A stretch of 64,000 nucleotides of DNA, from assembly GCF_901875575.1 (NCBI RefSeq), contig NZ_CABFMF010000011.1:186001-250000 (forward strand). Direction: 5' to 3'. Below the pieces are notes generated by a model, which did no database searches, was not told where the DNA came from, and saw nothing but the letters and a program-made list of their open reading frames with translations. The DNA is from an uncultured Streptococcus sp. Lineage in GTDB: Bacteria; Bacillota; Bacilli; Lactobacillales; Streptococcaceae. Shown here piece by piece: positions 40,765 through 48,005 of this stretch. Each line of letters opens with the position of its first letter. Position 1 is the stretch's first letter. The translations under genes and the position numbers were made by a program.

Positions 40765-43569
40765 TTGTCTAAGAAAAGATTGTACGAAATCGCAAAAGAA
40801 CTTGGAAAAGAAAGTAAAGAAGTTGTAGCGCGTGCAAAAGAGTTGGGCTTGGATGTGAAAAGCCACTCATCAAGTGTGGAAGAAGCTGTCGCTGCAAAAA
40901 TCGCTGCCAGCTTTAAACCTGCTCCTGCTCCGAAAGTAGAAGCAAAATCTGCAGAACAAAAAGCAAGTGCAGAAAAGAAAGCCGAGAAATCTGAGCCAGC
41001 TAAACCAGCTGTAGCCAAGGAAGAGGCAAAAAATGCTGAGCCAGTCGCTCCTAAAACAGAAAAAGTAGTAGCTAAACCGCAAAGTCGTAATTTCAAGGCT
41101 GAGCGTGAAGCTCGTGCCAAAGAGCAGGCAGAACGACGCAAGCAAAATAAGGGCAATAACCGTGACCAACAAAAGGGAAATTATCAAAAGAATGATAACC
41201 GCAATGGTGGAAAACAAGGTCAAGGCAATCGCGACAATCGTCGCTTTAATGACCAAGCTAAGAAACAGCAAGGTCAGCAAAATCGTGAAAATGAGCGCCG
41301 TCAACAAGAGGACAAACGTCCAAATCAAGCGGCTCCACGTATTGACTTTAAAGCCCGTGCAGCAGCCCTAAAAGCAGAGCAAAATGCAGAGTATGCACGT
41401 TCAAGTGAGGAACGCTTCAAGCAATATCAGGCTGCTAAAGAAGCTTTGGCTCAAGCAAACAAACGCAAGGAGCCAGAGGAAATCTTTGAAGAGGTTGCTA
41501 AACTAGCTGAACAAGCCCAACAAGAGCAACAAGTTCAAGCAGTAATTGAAGTGGTGCCTGAGAAAAAAGAACCTGCAGTGGATACACGTCGTAAAAAACA
41601 AGCTCGACCAGATAAAGAACGTGACGATTATGATCACGAAGAAGATGGTCCTAGAAAAAACCAAAAGAATCGAAGTAGTCAAAATCAAGTGAGAAATCAA
41701 AAGAATAGTAACTGGAATAATAGTAATAACAAAAAGAATAAAAAAGGCAATAAGCAAAACAATCGCAATCAGGCTCCAAAACCTGTTACAGAGCGTAAAT
41801 TCCATGAATTGCCAACAGAATTTGAGTATACAGATGGTATGACGGTTGCGGAAATCGCAAAACGTATCAAACGTGAACCAGCTGAAATCGTTAAGAAACT
41901 CTTTATGATGGGTGTCATGGCCACACAAAACCAATCCTTGGATGGGGAAACAATTGAACTCCTCATGGTGGATTACGGTATCGAAGCTAAACAAAAGGTT
42001 GAAGTGGATAATGCTGACATCGAACGTTTCTTTGTCGAAGATGGTTATCTCAATGAAGATGAATTGGTTGAGCGTCCACCAGTTGTAACTATCATGGGAC
42101 ACGTTGACCACGGTAAAACAACCCTCCTAGATACTCTTCGTAACTCTCGTGTTGCGACAGGTGAAGCAGGTGGTATCACTCAGCATATCGGTGCCTACCA
42201 AATTGTTGAAAATGGCAAGAAGATTACCTTCCTTGATACACCAGGACACGCGGCCTTTACATCTATGCGTGCGCGTGGTGCTTCTGTTACCGACATTACT
42301 ATCTTGGTCGTAGCGGCAGATGACGGGGTTATGCCTCAGACAATCGAAGCCATCAACCACTCAAAAGCAGCCAACGTTCCAATTATTGTAGCCATCAACA
42401 AGATTGATAAACCAGGTGCCAACCCAGAACGCGTTATCGGTGAATTGGCAGAGCATGGAGTTATGTCAACTGCTTGGGGTGGAGATTCTGAATTTGTTGA
42501 GATCTCAGCTAAATTCAACCAAAACATCGAAGAATTGTTGGAAACAGTCCTTCTTGTAGCTGAAATCCAAGAACTCAAAGCGGATCCAACAGTGCGTGCG
42601 ATCGGTACAGTTATCGAAGCTCGTCTGGATAAAGGAAAAGGTGCGGTCGCAACCCTTCTTGTTCAACAAGGTACCTTGAATGTCCAAGACCCAATCGTTG
42701 TCGGAAATACCTTCGGTCGTGTCCGTGCCATGACCAACGATCTTGGTCGTCGTGTTAAGGTAGCAGGTCCATCAACACCAGTTTCAATCACAGGTTTGAA
42801 CGAAGCGCCAATGGCAGGTGACCACTTTGCCGTTTACGAAGATGAAAAATCTGCGCGTGCAGCAGGTGAAGAGCGTGCCAAACGTGCCCTTATGAAACAA
42901 CGTCAAGCTACCCAACGTGTCAGCCTTGAAAACCTCTTTGATACCCTTAAAGCTGGTGAACTCAAATCAGTTAATGTTATCATCAAGGCCGATGTACAAG
43001 GTTCTGTTGAAGCCCTTTCTGCCTCACTTCAAAAGATTGACGTGGAAGGTGTCAAAGTTACCATCGTTCACTCTGCGGTCGGTGCTATCAACGAATCAGA
43101 CGTAACCCTTGCCGAAGCTTCAAATGCCTTTATCGTTGGTTTCAACGTACGCCCTACACCACAAGCTCGTCAACAGGCAGAAGCTGACGATGTGGAAATC
43201 CGTCTCCACAGCATTATCTACAAGGTTATCGAAGAGATGGAAGAAGCCATGAAAGGGATGCTTGATCCAGAATTTGAAGAAAAAGTTATTGGTGAAGCAG
43301 TTATTCGTGAAACCTTCAAGGTGTCTAAAGTGGGAACTATCGGTGGATTCATGGTTATCAACGGTAAGGTTACCCGTGACTCTAAAGTCCGTGTTATCCG
43401 TGACGGTGTTGTTATCTATGATGGCGAACTCGCAAGCTTGAAACACTACAAAGACGACGTTAAAGAAGTGACAAACGGCCGTGAAGGTGGATTGATGATC
43501 GATGGCTACAATGATATCAAGATGGATGATGTGATTGAGGCCTATGTCATGGAAGAAATCAAACGATAA
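40765..43569 (+). CDS. infB: Translation initiation factor IF-2
   Basis: 934 residues. Long Lys/Glu/Gln/Asn-rich N-terminal region (about 50-340) with IF2_N modules at both ends, G domain with GHVDHGKTTL, DTPGH and NKID, then domains II-IV that bind fMet-tRNA. Start is TTG 40765 after GAGGAGG. The low-complexity NQKN/KK stretches are usual in streptococci. Last gene of this operon. Confidence 0.97.
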   Translation: MSKKRLYEIAKELGKESKEVVARAKELGLDVKSHSSSVEEAVAAKIAASFKPAPAPKVEAKSAEQKASAEKKAEKSEPAKPAVAKEEAKNAEPVAPKTEKVVAKPQSRNFKAEREARAKEQAERRKQNKGNNRDQQKGNYQKNDNRNGGKQGQGNRDNRRFNDQAKKQQGQQNRENERRQQEDKRPNQAAPRIDFKARAAALKAEQNAEYARSSEERFKQYQAAKEALAQANKRKEPEEIFEEVAKLAEQAQQEQQVQAVIEVVPEKKEPAVDTRRKKQARPDKERDDYDHEEDGPRKNQKNRSSQNQVRNQKNSNWNNSNNKKNKKGNKQNNRNQAPKPVTERKFHELPTEFEYTDGMTVAEIAKRIKREPAEIVKKLFMMGVMATQNQSLDGETIELLMVDYGIEAKQKVEVDNADIERFFVEDGYLNEDELVERPPVVTIMGHVDHGKTTLLDTLRNSRVATGEAGGITQHIGAYQIVENGKKITFLDTPGHAAFTSMRARGASVTDITILVVAADDGVMPQTIEAINHSKAANVPIIVAINKIDKPGANPERVIGELAEHGVMSTAWGGDSEFVEISAKFNQNIEELLETVLLVAEIQELKADPTVRAIGTVIEARLDKGKGAVATLLVQQGTLNVQDPIVVGNTFGRVRAMTNDLGRRVKVAGPSTPVSITGLNEAPMAGDHFAVYEDEKSARAAGEERAKRALMKQRQATQRVSLENLFDTLKAGELKSVNVIIKADVQGSVEALSASLQKIDVEGVKVTIVHSAVGAINESDVTLAEASNAFIVGFNVRPTPQARQQAEADDVEIRLHSIIYKVIEEMEEAMKGMLDPEFEEKVIGEAVIRETFKVSKVGTIGGFMVINGKVTRDSKVRVIRDGVVIYDGELASLKHYKDDVKEVTNGREGGLMIDGYNDIKMDDVIEAYVMEEIKR

Positions 43570-43576
43570 GATTTTT

Positions 43577-43710
43577 GCTCCTTTCTTAGGTGGTGAGGGA
43601 CGCAAGCAAACCGATGGTTTCATTGCTTATTTTTGAGCCTAGGGTCTCAAAAATCCCCTGTGATGGGACTGATAAATCAGTCCCATCACTTTCACCACAG
43701 CGAAAGAAGC
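43577..43710 (+). repeat. Cloverleaf element copy 3 (infB-rbfA gap)
   Basis: Closing stem GCTCCTTTC (43577-43585) with GAAAGAAGC (43702-43710, one mismatch), internal loop TTAG over AGC, second stem GTGGTGA (43590-43596) with TCACCAC (43692-43698). Hairpins: GCAA-AAACC...GGTTT-TTGC (43602-43626), the conserved ATTTTTGAG...CTCAAAAAT (43629-43654) and TGATGGGACTGAT...ATCAGTCCCATCA (43661-43688). No ORF. Confidence 0.75.
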
Positions 43711-43823
43711 GGATGATTTCAAATTGAACTTCGTTTCAATTTGAATTAAAAATCAAGAAGTTTAAAAATAGCTAGGTCTGCTGGCCTAGCTTTTGGTTCA
43801 TTATAAAAGTGAAAGGAAGAGAT

Positions 43824-44174
43824 ATGGCAAATCATTTTCGTACGGATCGTGTGGGCATGGAAATCAAACGTGAAGTTAATGAGATTTTGCAAAAGAAAGT
43901 CCGTGATCCGCGTGTCCAAGGTGTGACCATCACAGATGTTCAGATGTTAGGTGATTTATCTGTTGCCAAGGTTTACTACACCATTTTGAGTAACCTTGCT
44001 TCAGATAATCAAAAAGCCCAAATCGGGCTTGAAAAAGCAACTGGTACCATCAAACGTGAACTTGGTCGCAATTTGAAATTGTACAAAATCCCAGATTTGA
44101 CTTTCGTCAAAGACGAATCCATCGAATATGGAAACAAGATTGACGAAATGCTACGCAATCTGGATAAGAACTAA
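43824..44174 (+). CDS. rbfA: Ribosome-binding factor A
   Basis: 116 residues, KH-like 30S assembly factor: MANHFRTDRVGMEIKREVNE, then VRDPRVQGVTITDVQMLGDL. ATG 43824 follows GAAAGGAAGAGAT; an upstream in-frame ATG at 43809 is rejected. Usually read with infB, but here a cloverleaf element lies between. Confidence 0.95.
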   Translation: MANHFRTDRVGMEIKREVNEILQKKVRDPRVQGVTITDVQMLGDLSVAKVYYTILSNLASDNQKAQIGLEKATGTIKRELGRNLKLYKIPDLTFVKDESIEYGNKIDEMLRNLDKN

Positions 44175-44178
44175 GAAG

Positions 44179-44198
44179 GAGGGGTAACCCTCTTTTTT
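44179..44198 (+). terminator. Terminator after rbfA
   Basis: GAGGG and CCCTC pair around GTAA, followed by TTTTTT. Confidence 0.85.
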
Positions 44199-44269
44199 GG
44201 TGTGTGCCAGTCCTCCTTATGGTATAATAAAATAAATAATATCATTTATAAACGATAATGGAGGTCGTC

Positions 44270-44503
44270 ATGGACAATATCATCGATGTGTCAATTCCTG
44301 TTGCAGAAGTGGTGGATAAGCATCCAGAAGTCTTGGAAATCCTAGTGGAGCTGGGTTTTAAACCCCTTGCTAATCCCTTGATGCGTAATACTATCGGTCG
44401 CAAAGTATCGCTTAAACAGGGTTCTAAGCTGGAAGGAACCCCTATGGACAAGATTGTCCGCACACTGGAAGCGAATGGCTACGAAGTGATTGGATTAGAC
44501 TGA
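44270..44503 (+). CDS. DUF1858 protein
   Basis: 77 residues: MDNIIDVSIPVAEVVDKHPE, then LVELGFKPLANPLMRNTIG, a DUF1858 signature. ATG 44270 follows ATGGAGGTCGTC. The stop overlaps the start of the DUF438 gene (TGATG). DUF1858 domains accompany DUF438/hemerythrin proteins, suggesting a common small-molecule or redox sensing role, unproved. Confidence 0.85.
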   Translation: MDNIIDVSIPVAEVVDKHPEVLEILVELGFKPLANPLMRNTIGRKVSLKQGSKLEGTPMDKIVRTLEANGYEVIGLD

Positions 44504-45837
44504 TGGCAGATGAAAGGATTCATGTCCTACGGGATATTTTGTTAGAATTGCATAATGGAGCCTCTCCTGAGTCGGTTCAGGAGCGCTTTGATGCGACCTT
44601 TACAGGTGTTTCAGCTATCGAGATTTCCCTTATGGAGCACGAGCTGATGAACTCAGACTCAGGTGTTACCTTTGAAGATGTCATGGAACTCTGTGATGTC
44701 CATGCCAATCTTTTTAAAAATGCTGTTAAGGATGTCGAAGTTGCAGATACCGAGCACCCAGGTCACCCAGTTCGGATTTTCAAAGAAGAAAATCTAGCCC
44801 TCCGTGCGACCTTGATTCGCATTCGTAGATTGTTAGATACCTATGAGTCTATGGAAGATGAAGAAATGCTTGCGGAGATGCGCAAGGGCTTGGTCCGTCA
44901 GATGGGGCTTTTGGGGCAATTTGACATCCACTACCAACGTAAAGAAGAACTCTTCTTTCCTATCATGGAGCGTTATGGACACGATTCACCTCCCAAAGTT
45001 ATGTGGGGAGTGGATGATCAGATCAGGGAACTTTTTCAAACAGCTTTAGCGACAGCCAAGTCACTACCAGAAGTGTCGATTAGCACTGTAAGGGAAACTT
45101 TTGAAGCCTTTGCGACAGAGTTTGAAAGTATGATTTTCAAGGAAGAGTCCATCCTTCTCATGATTCTCCTTGAGTCCTTCACCCAAGATGACTGGCTTCA
45201 GATTGCGGAGGAGAGTGACGTCTATGGCTATGCCATCATCCGTCCGTCTGAGAAATGGGTGCCAGAACGTCAGAGTTTTATTGAGGAAAAGAGTGCAGAG
45301 GAGCCTGTACAGTTAGATACGGCAGAGGGTCAAGTTCAGCAAGTTATTGATACGCCAGAAGGCCAGTTCACCATTACCTTTACTCCTAAGGAAAAGGAAG
45401 CAGTGCTGGACCGCCATAGTCAACAGGCTTTTGGCAATGGCTATCTTTCAGTCGAGCAGGCTAATCTCATCCTCAATCACCTCCCTATGGAGATTACCTT
45501 TGTAAATAAAGACGATATTTTCCAGTATTACAATGACAATACGCCAGCTGATGAGATGATTTTCAAACGGACGCCGTCTCAAATCGGGCGCAATGTCGAA
45601 CTCTGTCATCCGCCTAAGTACTTGGACAAGGTCAAAACCATCATGAAGGGGCTTCGTGAAGGGGTCAAGGATAAGTATGAAATGTGGTTCAAGTCAGAGT
45701 CTCGAGGTAAGTTTGTTCATATTACCTACGCTGCAGTTCATGATGAAGAGGGAGAATTTCAAGGTGTGTTGGAGTATGTTCAGGATATCCAGCCCTACCG
45801 TGAGATTGACACGGACTATTTCCGTGGATTAGAATAA
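44503..45837 (+). CDS. DUF438 / hemerythrin / PAS protein
   Basis: 444 residues. N-terminal DUF438 (about 10-80), a hemerythrin-like HHE region (about 85-240; His and Glu in FDIHYQRKEELFFPIMERYGH and EESILLMILLESF), and a C-terminal PAS domain (about 315-435; ILNHLPMEITFVNKDDIFQY, then CHPPKYLDKV). Possible di-iron site suggests an oxygen or NO sensor; no output domain. Translated with the DUF1858 gene. Confidence 0.82.
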   Translation: MADERIHVLRDILLELHNGASPESVQERFDATFTGVSAIEISLMEHELMNSDSGVTFEDVMELCDVHANLFKNAVKDVEVADTEHPGHPVRIFKEENLALRATLIRIRRLLDTYESMEDEEMLAEMRKGLVRQMGLLGQFDIHYQRKEELFFPIMERYGHDSPPKVMWGVDDQIRELFQTALATAKSLPEVSISTVRETFEAFATEFESMIFKEESILLMILLESFTQDDWLQIAEESDVYGYAIIRPSEKWVPERQSFIEEKSAEEPVQLDTAEGQVQQVIDTPEGQFTITFTPKEKEAVLDRHSQQAFGNGYLSVEQANLILNHLPMEITFVNKDDIFQYYNDNTPADEMIFKRTPSQIGRNVELCHPPKYLDKVKTIMKGLREGVKDKYEMWFKSESRGKFVHITYAAVHDEEGEFQGVLEYVQDIQPYREIDTDYFRGLE

Positions 45838-45846
45838 GGAGAAAAA

Positions 45847-46101
45847 ATGAGTTACGAACAAGAATTTATGAAGGAATTTGAAGCCTGGGTCAATACCCAG
45901 ATTATGATTAACGACATGGCGCACAAGGAAAGTCAAAAAGTCTACGAAGAAGACCAAGACGAACGTGCCAAAGATGCCATGATTCGCTACGAAAGTCGTT
46001 TGGATGCTTATCAGTTCTTGCTTGGTAAGTTTGAAAACTTCAAAGCAGGCAAGGGATTCCATGATTTGCCAGATGGCTTATTCGGTGAGCGAAATTATTA
46101 A
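45847..46101 (+). CDS. DUF1912 family protein
   Basis: 84 residues, helical and charged: MSYEQEFMKEFEAWVNTQIM start, SRLDAYQFLLGKFENFKAGK, GFHDLPDGLFGERNY end. I place it in the streptococcal DUF1912 family. SD TAAGGAGAAAAA, nine bases after the DUF438 gene, so same operon. Function unknown. Confidence 0.8.
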   Translation: MSYEQEFMKEFEAWVNTQIMINDMAHKESQKVYEEDQDERAKDAMIRYESRLDAYQFLLGKFENFKAGKGFHDLPDGLFGERNY

Positions 46102-46152
46102 ACGAGATAGATTCTTGATTTTTTACTAAAATCTTGATAAAATAATTTTATT

Positions 46153-46179
46153 AAATCCTTGTCAGAACAGGGATTTTTT
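46153..46179 (+). terminator. Weak terminator
   Basis: AAATCC pairs with GGATTT around an 11-base loop, followed by a T run. Confidence 0.55.
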
Positions 46180-46196
46180 ATTGAAAGGATTTTATC

Positions 46197-46592
46197 ATGT
46201 CAAAGAAACTCAATCGTAAAAAACAATTACGAAATAGCCTCCGTCGTGCAGGTGCATTTTCAAGTACTGTGACTAAGGTTGTAGAAGAGACAAAAAAAGT
46301 CGTGAAACGTGCAGAACAGTCAGCAAGCCAAGCTAGTAAGGCTGTTTCTAAAAAAGTTGAACAAGCAGTAGAAGCTACCAAAGAGCAAGCTCAAAAAGTA
46401 GCCAATTCTGTAGAAGATTTTGCAGCAAACTTGGGTGGACTTCCACTTGACCGTGCCAAAACTTTCTATGATGAAGGAATCAAGTCTGCTTCAGATTTCA
46501 AAAACTGGACTGAAAAAGAACTCCTTGCCTTGAAAGGAATCGGCCCAGCTACTATTAAGAAATTGAAAGAAAATGGTATCAAGTTCAAGTAA
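46197..46592 (+). CDS. Basic coiled-coil protein with C-terminal helix-hairpin-helix
   Basis: 131 residues. N-terminus very basic (KKLNRKKQLRNSLRRAG), a Lys/Ala/Glu-rich helix like a histone tail or LEA repeat (about 25-78), and a C-terminal HhH module (ELLALKGIGPATIKKLKENG). DNA or RNA binding is likely from the HhH. SD TTGAAAGGATTTTATC. Not otherwise recognised. Confidence 0.72.
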   Translation: MSKKLNRKKQLRNSLRRAGAFSSTVTKVVEETKKVVKRAEQSASQASKAVSKKVEQAVEATKEQAQKVANSVEDFAANLGGLPLDRAKTFYDEGIKSASDFKNWTEKELLALKGIGPATIKKLKENGIKFK

Positions 46593-46605
46593 TTTTTCTT
46601 GTGCC

Positions 46606-46634
46606 TTGCATTTCCGAAAAAATCTTGCTACAAT
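46606..46634 (+). promoter_or_regulatory. Promoter of the valS operon leader
   Basis: -35 TTGCAT (46606-46611), 17-base spacer, extended -10 TGC-TACAAT (46629-46634). Confidence 0.65.
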
Positions 46635-46640
46635 AGAGCC

Positions 46641-46846
46641 ATTAGAGGTGTTTTGAATCCCACATTTTACAGAAAGTGGCAGCGCTGAGAAGTCCACAAA
46701 TGTGTCAAAACTGGTTGCTGATGGATGAAAAATTGAAATATTACTGTCTTTTATTTTAAAGACGAGAGTGGCGGGCTCTGCCCGAATTTGGGTGGTACCG
46801 CGGATAACACATTCGTCCCTGTCATGGATATGGCAGGGGCTTTTTT
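46641..46846 (+). promoter_or_regulatory. T-box riboswitch of the valS operon
   Basis: The conserved T-box GGTGGTACCGCGG is at 46791-46803. Stem I lies around GTTTTG (46652 on) to CAAAAC (about 46711); a GTC codon at 46704-46706 is the likely valine specifier. The terminator CCCTGTCAT-GGAT-ATGGCAGGG (46817-46838) ends in TTTTTT; T-box pairing with uncharged tRNA-Val would open it. Class certain, specifier inferred. Confidence 0.92.
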
Positions 46847-46866
46847 ATGGGAAGCGAGGTAGGAAG

Positions 46867-47427
46867 ATGGTGCAAGCACAATTACCAGACCGATTAGAAA
46901 CCGATCGGCTCGTCTTACGAGTTCGTACAGTGGCGGATGCAGAGGATATCTTTGACTATGCTAGTCTCCCAGAGGTCGCTTATCCAGCAGGTTTTCCGCC
47001 CGTCAAGATCTTGGAAGATGAGATTTATTATCTGGAGCATATCCTTCCCGAACGCAATCAAAAGGACAATCTCCCAGCTGGCTATGGGATTGTCGTTAAA
47101 GGAACCGATAAAGTCATTGGTTCTGTTGACTTCAACCATCGCCATGCGGATGATGTGCTAGAGCTTGGCTATACCTTGCATCCAGACTACTGGGGTCGAG
47201 GCTATGTACCAGAAGCAGCGCGTACCTTGATTAACCTAGCCTTTAAAGATTTGGGTCTTCACAAGATCGAACTGACTTGTTTTGGTTATAATGTCCAAAG
47301 TCAACGAGTCGCAGAAAAACTTGGATTTACCCTCGAAGCTCGAATAAGAGATAGAAAGGATGCCCAAGGCAACCGTTGTGACAGTCTGATATATGGCTTG
47401 CTGAAGAGTGAGTGGGAGGTGAATTGA
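46867..47427 (+). CDS. GNAT acetyltransferase in the valS operon
   Basis: 186 residues, RimJ/RimL-type N-acetyltransferase: LETDRLVLRVRTVADAEDIF, YTLHPDYWGRGYVPEAARTL (acetyl-CoA site), IELTCFGYNVQSQRVAEKLGF. True start ATG 46867 after GGTAGGAAG; a longer frame runs back through the T-box. First structural gene under the T-box. Substrate unknown. Confidence 0.85.
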   Translation: MVQAQLPDRLETDRLVLRVRTVADAEDIFDYASLPEVAYPAGFPPVKILEDEIYYLEHILPERNQKDNLPAGYGIVVKGTDKVIGSVDFNHRHADDVLELGYTLHPDYWGRGYVPEAARTLINLAFKDLGLHKIELTCFGYNVQSQRVAEKLGFTLEARIRDRKDAQGNRCDSLIYGLLKSEWEVN

Positions 47428-48005
47428 TGCATCTTTTCATTATCGGTGCTCCAGCTTCAGGAAAAATGACGATTGGTCAAGAGTTATCTCGACTGACAGA
47501 TGCAACCCTATTTTATAACCATCAAGCCATCGATTTTGCACTGGAAATCTATCAGGACTTTACAGAGGAAATGTGGGAATTTGTTCGTGGAATGACCTTT
47601 TCTTTCCTTGGAGCAAGTGCAAGAAATCGGCGATCAGTAATTTTAACTGACGTAATTGATTTTTCAAATCAGTACCAGCTGCTGTATTTGAAGCAAATTC
47701 AAGATTTGTTGAATGACTATCATCAAGAGATTCTTTTTGTTGAATTGGAAACAAGCCTTGAAGAGCGCTTACGTCGAAATCGAACGGAGAATCGATTAAA
47801 GCACAAACCCTTAAAACGACATATTGAGGTATCTGAAAGAGAAATTTTAGATACAGCTGAAACACTTCAATTAAATTCCCAACGTCGACCTAGTGAGTTG
47901 CACCACTACTTTAAAATAAATAATACGAATCTGTCTGCAGAAGAGGTTGCTAAGCAAATTCAAAATAAAATGAACAAAATAGAGAAAGGACACACATATG
48001 TCTAA
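47427..48005 (+). CDS. P-loop kinase-like protein in the valS operon
   Basis: 192 residues. P-loop GAPASGKMT at about 7-15, then AAA/shikimate-kinase-like features (DVIDFS Walker-B-like, RRNRTENRLKHK lid). Starts at ATG 47427 overlapping the GNAT stop (TGATG) and overlaps valS by eight bases. Possibly a nucleoside or small-molecule kinase; no substrate is evident. Base composition is richer in AT than valS. Confidence 0.75.
   Translation: MHLFIIGAPASGKMTIGQELSRLTDATLFYNHQAIDFALEIYQDFTEEMWEFVRGMTFSFLGASARNRRSVILTDVIDFSNQYQLLYLKQIQDLLNDYHQEILFVELETSLEERLRRNRTENRLKHKPLKRHIEVSEREILDTAETLQLNSQRRPSELHHYFKINNTNLSAEEVAKQIQNKMNKIEKGHTYV

Noticed and set aside
41503..42111. Long minus-strand ORF inside infB
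   Set aside because: Shadow of the low-complexity IF-2 region; no SD or family features.
46768..46866. N-terminal extension of the GNAT protein
   Set aside because: It runs through the T-box antiterminator/terminator; the ATG at 46867 has a proper SD.
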